A stretch of DNA of 64,000 nt, from positions 3,538,501-3,602,500 of the forward strand of contig NZ_CP016534.2 of the NCBI RefSeq assembly GCF_001687565.2, read 5' to 3'. Made by a program: the position numbers and the translations under genes. The notes beneath the pieces are model-generated. The model had not been told where the DNA came from, searched no databases, and was given only the letters and a program-made list of their open reading frames with translations. The stretch is from Planococcus antarcticus DSM 14505. Lineage in GTDB: Bacteria > Bacillota > Bacilli > Bacillales_A > Planococcaceae. Shown piece after piece: positions 37,392 to 45,332 of the stretch (position 1 is the stretch's first letter; every line of letters begins with the position of its first letter).

Positions 37392-37934
37392 TCACTTAAA
37401 TCTTCCCATCACTACAGTATTGCCGGATTTTCCATCAGCAAATATTTTGTCGTTTATTAGAATGCCTTCCGTTTCAAAGTCAAAATTTTCATAAAGAGAA
37501 ATTGCCTTCTTATTTGATTCAAGAACATGTAATGTTATTTTCCTTACTTCACTGGCATCACACCAAACAACAGCTGCCTTTAAAAGATTTGTGCCAATCC
37601 CATATCCCCAATAATCTTTTAATACACCCACCCCAAATTCTACTTTATGAGAAAATCGTTTCAATGAGTTTCCCTCACATCTTGAAAAACCAACTATTTT
37701 GCTATCTACTACAGCAACTAGAAAAAGATTCTTCTCATTCATAGTGTCCGCTTTAATCAATTGCTCAAAATCATATACATCCATAAAAGCTTCGCCTTTT
37801 TCTCTGTCCAGATGTTGAGTCTCTCCATCTATCTGCACTCTTATTTCTGACAAGTTTTGCGCATCTGACTCTACTGCAGATCTGATTGTATAGAAGGTGC
37901 CTTTGATATTGAATTCTTGATTACTAATTTTCAT
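37392..37934 (-). CDS. GNAT N-acetyltransferase (copy 1)
   Basis: 180 residues. GNAT fold with FSRCEG, the acetyl-CoA loop VGVLKDYWGYGIGTNLLKA (Q/RxxGxG/A-like YWGYGIG) and LHVLESNKKAISLYENFDF. Transfers an acetyl group from acetyl-CoA; substrate unknown. Start ATG 37934 chosen for GAGGAG upstream and because the paralogue at 60633 starts identically (MKI.NQEF). The two copies are clearly homologous along their whole length. Divergent from the hydrolase gene at 38254. Confidence 0.85.
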   Translation of the reverse strand: MKISNQEFNIKGTFYTIRSAVESDAQNLSEIRVQIDGETQHLDREKGEAFMDVYDFEQLIKADTMNEKNLFLVAVVDSKIVGFSRCEGNSLKRFSHKVEFGVGVLKDYWGYGIGTNLLKAAVVWCDASEVRKITLHVLESNKKAISLYENFDFETEGILINDKIFADGKSGNTVVMGRFK

Positions 37935-38253
37935 TCTTGATCTCCTCACCCTTCACATTTAAATTTCCCGAAAATCCCTTTGCATTATCTCTTGGGAACC
38001 GTTTCGTTTAACCTAACATTTATAGGCACGATTTCTTTGCTATATCCAATTAGTTCCCAGAATATACTAGTATAATAAAACTACTTGATTGTTTAGTAGC
38101 AGAAGCTCTGCAGATTTACGATTCACTGATATGGATTTCTAAAACGTACATAGAAACACCGCATCGACTACTGTTTCACAATTCTCTTGAGCAAAAATTA
38201 ATTTGACGAATTTAATCAGGATTGTCAAGATCCAGTTAAAGGGAGAGGAAAAA

Positions 38254-39108
38254 ATGCAGAACCACAAAATAACAACACAAGATGGAATAGTGAATTACTA
38301 CGAATACGGGGATGCTAAAAGTCCGAGTATTATTTGTTTACATGGACTTGCCGGAAATGGGTTGTATAGTTTCGAAGAGCTTATTTTTCTTCTTGAAGGG
38401 AAGTTTCACTTAATTGTTTTGGATAGTCCTGGCCACGGGAAGACGCCTCCCTTTTCAGAAGAGGCTGATTACCTTTTTTCGAATGTGGCAACATGGCTTC
38501 ATCAAGTGATTGAAAAAATCGTTTTCGGACCTTTTTATATCATAGGCCATTCTTGGGGTGCAGATGTAGCACTACATTTCACGCGACTTTATCCGGAGAA
38601 CGTATTAGGACTAGTTCTGCTTGATGGCGGTTTTACTTTCCCGCAAAATCAGCCAGAGATGACGTTTGACTATGCCTATACGGGTTGGAATGATTACATG
38701 GAGAAGTCGGTATTTGTAGATGAAGAAGAAATTTTCCAGGAATACCGAACGTATACAAACCGATGGAATTTCCGCAAGGAGACCTATGCTGCATCTCTTT
38801 TTAATAAGAGACAAGATGGAGAATTTGAATTGGCGGCATCGAAGTTTACCGTTCTAGCCATTATCAAAGCCTTTTTTAAAGAGCCTTTTACAGAAGCCTA
38901 TCCATTCATCAAGGTGCCGACACTCTTGCTTTATGCTGAACTTCCCAAGAGTTTGGACGCGTCAAGAGCGAAAGGGATTGGTCAGCTGCGAAGCCATATT
39001 GAAGATGTTTCAGTAAAAGCTATAACAGGTTCGTCCCATATGGTTCAATGGGACGAACCTGAACAAACCGCCGCTATTATCAGTAAGTGGCTAAATGAAA
39101 AAAGGTAA
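38254..39108 (+). CDS. alpha/beta hydrolase (copy 1, intact)
   Basis: 284 residues. Oxyanion region ICLHGLAGNG, nucleophile elbow GHSWGAD (Ser), catalytic Asp region LLLYAELP, and His in GSSHMVQWDEPE. Substrate unknown; members include esterases and C-C hydrolases. Start ATG 38254 with GGGAGAGG upstream. An almost identical but broken copy lies at 60972-61827. Divergent partner of the GNAT gene in both copies. Confidence 0.87.
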   Translation: MQNHKITTQDGIVNYYEYGDAKSPSIICLHGLAGNGLYSFEELIFLLEGKFHLIVLDSPGHGKTPPFSEEADYLFSNVATWLHQVIEKIVFGPFYIIGHSWGADVALHFTRLYPENVLGLVLLDGGFTFPQNQPEMTFDYAYTGWNDYMEKSVFVDEEEIFQEYRTYTNRWNFRKETYAASLFNKRQDGEFELAASKFTVLAIIKAFFKEPFTEAYPFIKVPTLLLYAELPKSLDASRAKGIGQLRSHIEDVSVKAITGSSHMVQWDEPEQTAAIISKWLNEKR

Positions 39109-39163
39109 GCCCAAGATCAAGGGGTGGTGCTGCACCACATTTTCTCCTTTTTACTCTTGTTTA

Positions 39164-39191
39164 GCCTCTGACAACTGATGATAGGTAAACT
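39164..39191 (+). repeat. X1 dif-like site, copy c
   Basis: Arms GCCTCTGACAA and ATAGGTAAACT, centre CTGATG. Located between the convergent hydrolase and nucleotidyltransferase genes, 20 bp from the latter's stop. Right border of the first GNAT/hydrolase pair. More diverged than the other copies. Confidence 0.6.
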
Positions 39192-39211
39192 TTTGTTTAT
39201 CGAAGTGGCTC

Positions 39212-39787
39212 TTACTCATTTATATGTTGGGTAATGATTAATCGATTCCAAGTAAGCTTCCAGTTTTTCTTTTGAATGCGATTTTCATAGACTGCAATAC
39301 GCTCTTTATTTGCAGTAAAATAAGGAGTCGGTCTAACAGTTAAGTTAATCACGTCCTTGATTCCATGAGGAGCTATTAACACTAGGTTATCCTGTTTGTC
39401 TAATTTGATTCCTAGCGCGGTCGCTGTTTCTGGGAACTTTGCTATCGCGTCAGTTGACGAAATGTAGGGTTCTACTCCATTTCTACTATGCATTCGCGCC
39501 TCATTCTTTACTGACCATGGCACATTAGGAAGCAAACTTATTAATGTTTTTTCGAGTTGCTTTTCCATTTTTTTGTCCCTATTTTTATCATCATAATAGA
39601 TTACATCGATATCTTGAAGGGTAGTTCTTTCACCGTATCCATGTAACGTATCCCAAATTTTCGAGCGAACAAAACCCGCACAAATCCACCCATCGGGAAG
39701 ATTTAGCACCTTTACCGTTTTAAGCAACTTCATCATCCACTCGTCTTTCTGTATCAACTCAATAATATCGTTCTCATTTTTTATCAC
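39212..39787 (-). CDS. nucleotidyltransferase-like protein (NTP_transf_6 family)
   Basis: 191 residues. Contains GWICAGFVRSKIWD and LQDIDVIYYDD, the family's glycine/arginine start and D-x-D metal site, as in PF06042 proteins (nucleotidyltransferase fold, function unknown). GTG start 39787 with GGGGAG upstream. Its stop lies 20 bp from X1 copy c. Confidence 0.8.
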   Translation of the reverse strand: MIKNENDIIELIQKDEWMMKLLKTVKVLNLPDGWICAGFVRSKIWDTLHGYGERTTLQDIDVIYYDDKNRDKKMEKQLEKTLISLLPNVPWSVKNEARMHSRNGVEPYISSTDAIAKFPETATALGIKLDKQDNLVLIAPHGIKDVINLTVRPTPYFTANKERIAVYENRIQKKNWKLTWNRLIITQHINE

Positions 39788-39981
39788 CTATTTCTCCCCT
39801 CCCAACAGCTTCAAATGTTAGCAACAAATCATACACGTTAAATTTAAACAGAGAAAAAAGACCACCAGACGGTCGCCTTTACGTTGTTACCATAATTATA
39901 TCACCTACTTTTCAGAATTATAAGTCTTTAAATAACCTAAATTACTAGTAATCTTAAAAGAGGATGAATGGAGGCGGACCG

Positions 39982-40503
39982 ATGATAGACTATCGAATAA
40001 CACCCACGGAAAATTTTGCTGAGAAAACAGGGGAACTTGTTTCCTTGTTGGAACATACGAGAGAAGTTACGCTAAGTGATCTTTCTGATTTAAGTCAAAG
40101 TGAGTTGGATTATTTACCCGACGAAAGTGGAAATTCCATCGGTTCTCTTCTATTGCATATTGCATCTGTAGAGTTTGTTCATCAGATTGTTTCAAGCGAA
40201 AATAGAGATTTGACAGAAAGTGAATACTTAAAATGGAGAACCTCTCTAGAACTTGGAGACAAAGCAAGAGAGGAGATTCAAAAAAACTCTCTTGCTTATT
40301 ATTTAAACGAGTTATGTCAAGTTAGACAAGGCACTTTAGCATTACTAAAGTCTAAGCAAGACAGCTGGTTATCAGAAGAGAAAAAATGGCCTAATGGTGT
40401 TCCCTACAACAATTACTATCTCTGGTTCCATGTCATGGAAGATGAAATTAGCCACCGCGGACAAATCCGAACAATTAAAAGATTATTAAAAAGTGGTATA
40501 TGA
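39982..40503 (+). CDS. DinB-family protein
   Basis: 173 residues. Four-helix DinB/YfiT-like fold: metal-ligand His in LLLHIASVEFVHQ and the terminal helix EDEISHRGQIRTIKRLL. DinB-like proteins bind a divalent metal and include thiol-dependent S-transferases such as BstA; the exact role is unknown. Start ATG 39982 chosen for GGAGGCGG upstream. Divergent from the nucleotidyltransferase gene; the pair occupies the segment between X1 copies c and d. Confidence 0.82.
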   Translation: MIDYRITPTENFAEKTGELVSLLEHTREVTLSDLSDLSQSELDYLPDESGNSIGSLLLHIASVEFVHQIVSSENRDLTESEYLKWRTSLELGDKAREEIQKNSLAYYLNELCQVRQGTLALLKSKQDSWLSEEKKWPNGVPYNNYYLWFHVMEDEISHRGQIRTIKRLLKSGI

Positions 40504-40545
40504 AATCATTGAGCTTGATTTACACAAACAATAGACTTTATTAAT

Positions 40546-40583
40546 GAGATAACTTAACTGCAGTCAAGTTATCTCATTTTTTA
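40546..40583 (+). terminator. terminator of the DinB gene
   Basis: GAGATAACTT / AAGTTATCTC around ACTGCAGT, followed by ATTTTTT, 43 bp after the stop. Confidence 0.8.
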
Positions 40584-40734
40584 GTCTTTTACTCATTTTT
40601 TTAATATGGAATATTTATTCTTGAGACTTTTTTTAATACTCGCCTTTAGCGCTGCTAGGTGGCTGTGATTGGCGATTTGAAAGTAGAAGCTTTTTAAAAA
40701 GCTCTTACAGTTTGCGTATAAAATCCAATAGTTC

Positions 40735-40762
40735 TCTTCCGATAAGCAGCGATATGTAAACC
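40735..40762 (+). repeat. X1 dif-like site, copy d
   Basis: Arms TCTTCCGATAA and ATATGTAAACC, centre GCAGCG. No gene directly to its right; a hexamer array and the IS110 element follow, which probably displaced the original cassette gene. Confidence 0.72.
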
Positions 40763-40830
40763 AAGAATTGATAGGAATTCTTAGTTTATCCAGTTACATA
40801 TAATTCTTGATATTCTAAGCTTCAACTTCC

Positions 40831-40896
40831 ATTTCCATTTCCATTTCCATTTCCATTTCCATTTCCATTTCCATTTCCATTTCCATTTCCATTTCC
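40831..40896. repeat. (ATTTCC)x11 tandem hexamer array
   Basis: Eleven perfect consecutive ATTTCC units. Located immediately left of the IS110 element. Such arrays change copy number by slippage. On the minus strand it reads as an alternating Met-Glu run ending VEA-stop, but a stop just upstream leaves no gene. Confidence 0.95.
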
Positions 40897-41024
40897 AACT
40901 AGTTTATGGCAGTATGAATAGATGGTAACCTTTAAGAAAACTAACTGTTAATTTACTTGGTAAAAGTTTAAAAGGAGCATTCCTGTTAGAAGGATTTACG
41001 GGGGATTGAAACAGAAAGAGCCCT

Positions 41025-41084
41025 CTTGGTATGATGTGGGGTGTCAATGCACTGAACGAATTGACCCCTAATTTAGATACCAAG
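41025..41084 (+). promoter_or_regulatory. hairpin that covers the transposase ribosome site
   Basis: CTTGGTAT (41025-41032) pairs with ATACCAAG (41077-41084); inside, GTCAAT pairs with ATTGAC and GGG with CCC. The right strand of the stem overlaps the AAGGAGG ribosome site (41082-41088), so the fold would limit transposase translation or be part of a non-coding RNA. Confidence 0.6.
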
Positions 41085-41096
41085 GAGGACTCCAAA

Positions 41097-42374
41097 ATGA
41101 ATTCTAAACTGAATGAAAAGATTAATCAAGTCATGGATACAACAATTGTGGTTGGAATGGATATCGCCAAACGCAAGCATTACGCCACGTTCGTTGATGA
41201 CCGTGGGCGCCAGCTGGTGAAGGCTTTTCCCGTCTACCAATCGAAAGCGGGGTTTGATTACTTCTACGAGCGCGTAATCAGCGCGATGAAGGAGTTCGGC
41301 AAGACAGAAGTGCTGGTCGGCATTGAGCCGACCGGACATTACTGGCTCAATCTGTTCCATTTTCTCAATGATCACGGGATTCCGCTCGTCATGACGAATC
41401 CGATGCACGTGAAACGCTCGAAAGAGCTGGATGATAACTTACAAACGAAAAATGATCAGAAAGATGCGCTGGTGATCGCCCGCCTGGTAAAAGACGGCCG
41501 CTTCAGCTACCCGCGCGTCCTAGAAGGCATGGAAGCAGAGCTGCGCGTCGGTGCCACACTTCGTTCCAATCTGACCGAAGAATTCGGTGCCATCAAAAAC
41601 AAGATGATCCGGTGGCTAGATCGGTATTTCCCGGAATTTGTCCAGGTTTTTCCGACGTTCGGAAAAATGACTTTGGCGGCGCTGGAAAAAACCCCGTTTC
41701 CAACTGATGTCACCGGAAAAGAGCCGGAAGCGTTACTTGCTCTCTACCGAGAGATTGAGGGAATGAAATCACCACAACGCCCGAAAGCGCAGCAGTTAAT
41801 CGAAGCCGCTTCTTCGTCCATTGGCATCACGGAAGGGAAAACGATGGCACAACGTGAAATCGCCACGCTCCTCAACCGGTACCGCCAATTGGAAAAAGAG
41901 CTGGATGAATTGACCCTTGAACTCGAAACGATGATCCAGAAAACACCGGAATATGAGTACTTGTCTACTGTGCCAGGACTTGGCACACCGACCATCATTG
42001 ACCTGTTGTCCGAAATCGGCAGCTTCTCCCATTACCGAGATCCACGCCAACTTATCAAGCTAGCGGGACTCACCTTGCGGGAGAACTCCTCGGGCATGCA
42101 TAAAGGCCAGAAACGCATCTCCAAACGTGGTAGACGCAAGCTCAGAGCCCTGTTATTCCGGGTCATGATGCCGCTGATCCGCCACAACGAAGCGTTCCGA
42201 AAGTTACATGAATACTATACGACCCGTTCGCAGAATCCCCTGCGAAAAAAGCAATCCATCGTCGTCCTATGCGGCAAGTTACTGAAAGTGCTCCACGCGC
42301 TCTGTACGAAGCAGATTCATTTTGATGCGAAGCAATTGATGAGCGATAGCCTGTGCCTCCAGGAGGCAGCTTAA
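41097..42374 (+). CDS. IS110-family transposase (DEDD recombinase)
   Basis: 425 residues. N-terminal RuvC-like DEDD domain with GMDIAKRKHYATFVD, VGIEPTGHYW and KNDQKDALVIARLV; C-terminal Transposase_20 domain with VPGLGTPTIIDLLSEIG, LIKLAGLTLRENSSG and SKRGRRKLR, which carries the catalytic Ser. Recombinases of this family use a bridge/seek RNA from the element's own non-coding end to choose targets. Start ATG 41097 with AAGGAGG upstream. Intact. Confidence 0.93.
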   Translation: MNSKLNEKINQVMDTTIVVGMDIAKRKHYATFVDDRGRQLVKAFPVYQSKAGFDYFYERVISAMKEFGKTEVLVGIEPTGHYWLNLFHFLNDHGIPLVMTNPMHVKRSKELDDNLQTKNDQKDALVIARLVKDGRFSYPRVLEGMEAELRVGATLRSNLTEEFGAIKNKMIRWLDRYFPEFVQVFPTFGKMTLAALEKTPFPTDVTGKEPEALLALYREIEGMKSPQRPKAQQLIEAASSSIGITEGKTMAQREIATLLNRYRQLEKELDELTLELETMIQKTPEYEYLSTVPGLGTPTIIDLLSEIGSFSHYRDPRQLIKLAGLTLRENSSGMHKGQKRISKRGRRKLRALLFRVMMPLIRHNEAFRKLHEYYTTRSQNPLRKKQSIVVLCGKLLKVLHALCTKQIHFDAKQLMSDSLCLQEAA

Positions 42375-42660
42375 GAAGTTTACATTTCACGAGAGATCCA
42401 CGACATGAGAGTGACACGGAGAAGCCAGCACTATTTCATCCATCCGACCACTGAGTCCCTAAAGGAGCTTCGCTGGCCTCTGCCTTATGACTAGACCGAA
42501 CGAAGGAATGTAGGCACTTGATGCCACGAGACATGGGAGGGTAAGTCATCATAAGCGACGCAGAGATCCATTGTGCATGACATAGCGGATTACAACCAAT
42601 AACTGGTATTGGTTGTAGCGAAGCGTACTCTTTCATTACCAGAGATTCACAGGTTTTAAA
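42375..42660 (+). ncRNA. candidate guide-RNA region of the IS110/IS1111 element
   Basis: A 290-bp non-coding 3' region with several stems, including TACAACCAATA / TATTGGTTGTA around a 4-5 base loop (about 42592-42619). IS1111-group elements carry their guide RNA downstream of the transposase. The assignment is inference; no RNA boundaries can be read directly. Confidence 0.3.
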
Positions 42661-42755
42661 ATAACTGGTTACCACAGGGCCAGAAAAATATTTTTTGGCA
42701 CCCTAATAACGATTCAAACCGTTGATACATCAATATTTATAGAGGGAGGATTCGT

Positions 42756-43031
42756 ATGATCTTAATTTTAGGTGCTTACATCGCTTTGCTAAGCTTTTCT
42801 GTTTATAAAATTGCTGGAAATGATAAGGAAAGATGGATTAATGCTGGCTATCTTACTGCGTTTGTAATCCCTCTTGTAATTCATTTTCTTATTCTTAATA
42901 TTGTAGGTGCTATTACTGGTGCCGGAATAGGAGCAAGTGCTACGGGATTATTATTCGCAGTGGCAACATCAATTACCGGATTTGTTTTTTTGTATATCGG
43001 TTATGTCAACAAAACTGTGCGTGACCGTTAA
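42756..43031 (+). CDS. small three-helix membrane protein
   Basis: 91 residues with hydrophobic segments at about 3-20, 30-55 and 62-82, the middle rich in glycine (GAITGAGIGASATG). Good ribosome site GAGGGAGG. No family recognised. It stands alone left of X2 site B, in the region of small membrane and bacteriocin-like genes; an immunity role is possible but unsupported by sequence. Confidence 0.6.
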   Translation: MILILGAYIALLSFSVYKIAGNDKERWINAGYLTAFVIPLVIHFLILNIVGAITGAGIGASATGLLFAVATSITGFVFLYIGYVNKTVRDR

Positions 43032-43189
43032 TATTATTTGTAGTATCTTTTAAAAAGACACTTTTTTTGTTGGGTTATTAGAATTGATTTGTTGTATGAA
43101 AGTTATTTTGATAAGCCTATTTCTTGAAAAGAGTTATCTATGCTAATTAAGTAGATGCAACTCTTTTCATTCATAAACCATTCAATAAT

Positions 43190-43275
43190 TAAAAGCACTT
43201 TTAAAAGTACACTTTCCTAGAAGGAAAAAAAGAGAAAAGGCTCTTTCTAGCTTCTTCTCATCGGGTAACCTGTGG
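43190..43275 (+). repeat. degenerate X1 element
   Basis: The outer box is recognisable (TTTTAAAAGTACACTTTCC), a hairpin AAAGAG/CTCTTT follows, and then a damaged right end (CTTCTTCTCATCGGGTAACC) in place of the 28-bp site. Not counted among the eleven intact sites. Confidence 0.45.
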
Positions 43276-43402
43276 TACAAACCCAAATCTATTCAAAAGC
43301 AAATTTCTAAAACCTTTCAACATTACAAATCGAATGTATCTTTTTTTCTAGCAAATCTAACTTCTCTTATTTCTCTTCAAAATTCACTAACACAAGGGTT
43401 GT

Positions 43403-43434
43403 GAATGTAACATAATTAGACTTATGTTACATTC
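43403..43434. repeat. X2 32-bp palindromic site, copy B
   Basis: Arms GAATGTAACAT and ATGTTACATTC, a perfect 11-bp inverted repeat, centre AATTAGACTT as in copy A. Confidence 0.78.
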
Positions 43435-43754
43435 AAAAATAAAAAATCTACTCCAGATAAGTTAATTTTTAGGTGACTTATAATATGTAACTTAACTTTA
43501 GTGCTTTTGAGCACGCTTTTTGCTTAGAAAATAAGTGTAGGATAACTTTCCAACAACAGATGCAAGTACAGCAATTAATATGCTCGTTTCCGTGTAGATG
43601 AAAATAGTAGGTGAAAACGTGAAAATTATACTTAAAATTTTTAAAAAAGTAGCAAACTACATGACTTTAAAGAAAAATAAAGCTCTACTGCGAATGAAAA
43701 GAATACTATCCTATACAAAACTTCAGATAGAATGCATTTTTAAAACTCTCTTCA
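43435..43754. other. short-frame region between X2 site B and the IS630 element
   Basis: A plus-strand frame starting GTG 43619 (KIILKIFKKVANYM...) encodes a lysine-rich amphipathic segment and is followed by a terminator; a minus-strand frame (43500-43655) ends ...VGKLSYTYFLSKKRAQKH and looks like the end of a small membrane protein but has no start. Neither can be called a gene with confidence. Confidence 0.3.
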
Positions 43755-43787
43755 CAAAAAACCAACTTACAAGTAAGTTGGTTTTTC
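43755..43787. terminator. symmetrical terminator hairpin
   Basis: AAAAAACCAACTTAC / GTAAGTTGGTTTTT, a near-perfect stem usable in both directions. Confidence 0.75.
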
Positions 43788-43893
43788 TGGTTCTTATGTA
43801 ATTTAACTTCGGTAATGCTAAGGTACCTATGGCTTTTGAATTGAGTATATATGCTACGAGATTTAAGTATCTATATAAGTTGAATTTAAAAAG

Positions 43894-44424
43894 TTACATT
43901 CTTACGCATAGGCGATCAATCGTTTCAGCTTGTCGCTGCTCAACATCTTTTAAGAATGCCCGGACCGCCAAGATAATCTTTTGTACATTGCCGAAGAAAA
44001 CATTTTGAATGACCGATTCCTTCAACCATTTCCAAACGCCTTCCATTAAATTAAGCTCAGGGCTGTAGGGCGGCAGGAAGACGAGTTCAAGGCGGTTTCG
44101 ATTTTCTTCAAGAAATGGTTGAATCAACTTGGCATGGTGGATTCTTGCATTATCGAGAATCATGACAATTTTACCCGCTGGATAAGCAGCCAGAAGTTTT
44201 CGCAAGAATCCCAAAAACGTTTTGGCATCGTAGCGTTCCTCTTCTACACAGAAAATTTTACCTGTTTCATATTCGAGCGTTCCAATCAGTTTCAGCCCCT
44301 TGTGCTGTCCGTAAGTCGGGATGAGGCGCTGTTTCCCCCGGATGAACCAGGTTCGACCGATTGCTTGATAGTCTCGGATCATCGATTCATCTTCAAACAG
44401 GAGATAGTCGATTTGTCCGTTCAT
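43894..44424 (-). CDS. IS630 transposase, DDE part (orfB)
   Basis: 176 residues. Catalytic Asp in LLFEDESMIRDY, second Asp in VMILDNARIHHAK, and Glu in LPPYSPELNLMEGVWKWLK, the DDE triad of IS630. Produced as a fusion with the upstream HTH frame by slippage on nine A residues (44428-44436). Its stop codon lies in the terminal repeat region. Confidence 0.9.
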   Translation of the reverse strand: MNGQIDYLLFEDESMIRDYQAIGRTWFIRGKQRLIPTYGQHKGLKLIGTLEYETGKIFCVEEERYDAKTFLGFLRKLLAAYPAGKIVMILDNARIHHAKLIQPFLEENRNRLELVFLPPYSPELNLMEGVWKWLKESVIQNVFFGNVQKIILAVRAFLKDVEQRQAETIDRLCVRM

Positions 44425-44972
44425 CAGTTTTTTTTTAGCGCTGGAAATGTCTGAACACGGAACTTCTCCTGCTTCACCGGATCTGCTTTTTTAAGCGTGT
44501 AAGTCGGACGGGTATAGCTAAGCCCCAGTGAATGGAGAAGTCGGGAAGCACCTTTCAAAGTATAGCTCTCATTCCATTTGACATTAATGAGTTGAACCGC
44601 AAGGGATAGCGTCCAATTGGCTCGTGCTGGAAATCCGCAGTCGACTGGTGTTTGATAAGCGATGATTTCCTTTAGTTCCCGCAACTGTTCGAATTTCAGT
44701 TTCGACTCTCTACCGGGAGCTGTGCGCCGGACAAGCCCTTCCAGGCCAGACGCTTGATAACCGGCGATATATTTCCCGACGGTGTGTTCGTTGCGTCCGA
44801 TGATTTCCGCAGCTTCCTTCTGGGTCTTACCTTGAAGGATGAGCTTCACAGCCAGGTAGCGCTCATATATGCGCCGATCATGGGTCTGGTTCATCGCTTC
44901 TATTAATTCTTGGATTTGCGCTTCCTTTTCCATGGAGATCTTCCTTTCGGATTTTCTCCAACTATACAACAT
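44424..44972 (-). CDS. IS630 transposase, HTH part (orfA)
   Basis: 182 residues. Winged-helix/HTH repeats (LVLILQGKTQKEAAEIIGRN-like region KLILQGKTQKEAAEIIGRN and GLEGLVRRTAPGRESK) that bind the terminal repeats, followed by the linker ALKKN where the nine-A run allows a frameshift into the DDE frame. Start ATG with GGAAAGAAGATC-type site. Confidence 0.88.
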   Translation of the reverse strand: MLYSWRKSERKISMEKEAQIQELIEAMNQTHDRRIYERYLAVKLILQGKTQKEAAEIIGRNEHTVGKYIAGYQASGLEGLVRRTAPGRESKLKFEQLRELKEIIAYQTPVDCGFPARANWTLSLAVQLINVKWNESYTLKGASRLLHSLGLSYTRPTYTLKKADPVKQEKFRVQTFPALKKN

Positions 44973-45016
44973 TATTATCAGAAATGTCAGATATTTAATT
45001 CAACTTATATATATCT

Positions 45017-45202
45017 TTAATTTAATTTTCTTTTTTTAATCAAAAAGTAAATTGAATTGATAGCCATAAAAACAATTATAAAAGGAATAAAAAACAACCA
45101 ATTTATATCTCCGTCTTCTAAGACATATATCACAAGAAATAAAAGAACTAAAACGATAATAGGTGCTACAATAAAGCGCAAAAAAAGTTTTTTAGAATCC
45201 AT
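45017..45202 (-). CDS. small two-helix membrane protein, possible immunity protein
   Basis: 61 residues: two hydrophobic helices (about 8-26 and 34-53) and a basic tail KKRKLN. Strong ribosome site AAGGAGG. It lies 130 bp downstream of the peptidoglycan-binding, bacteriocin-like gene on the same strand, the position of an immunity gene. No family recognised; the role is inferred from position only. Confidence 0.55.
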   Translation of the reverse strand: MDSKKLFLRFIVAPIIVLVLLFLVIYVLEDGDINWLFFIPFIIVFMAINSIYFLIKKRKLN

Positions 45203-45332
45203 ATTTTAACCTCCTTATAATTTTTTTAAAAAGTGATAGTAAAATTAAGATACCTTCTTCACTATTTGATGTGATTTAGGTATCTTAATCTATTTTTTAT
45301 TTATTCCCTACTCTCTAACAAATAGTCATACT

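Larger units (their letters stand above)
40915..42675 (+). mobile_element. IS110/IS1111-family insertion sequence (approximate limits)
   Basis: Intact transposase with about 180 bp of non-coding sequence on the left and about 300 bp on the right. The octamer TGGTAACC occurs near the left end (40923) and its complement GGTTACCA near the right (42665), which could be the subterminal inverted repeats of the IS1111 group. IS110 elements make no target duplication, so the exact ends cannot be fixed by eye. Confidence 0.7.
43872..45011 (-). mobile_element. complete IS630-family insertion sequence
   Basis: Ends TATATAAGTTGAATTTAA (43872) and its near-perfect complement ending 45011. Two overlapping transposase frames on the minus strand joined at a run of nine A. 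Length 1140 bp. Outer TA dinucleotides fit IS630 target choice. It lies inside the module bounded by X2 sites B and C. Confidence 0.85.

Noticed and set aside
40546..40575. GATAACTTAACTGCAGTCAAGTTATC as an X2 site
   Set aside because: It resembles X2 copy F in part, but the arms lack ATTC/GAAT ends and a T-run follows. It is the DinB terminator.
40826..40900. Minus-strand Met-Glu repeat peptide encoded by the hexamer array
   Set aside because: A stop codon lies just before the array and no start with a ribosome site exists.
43884..43896. AAGTTACATTC half-site inside the IS630 left end as a seventh X2 site
   Set aside because: Only one arm is present and it forms part of the transposase stop region. 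Chance similarity.
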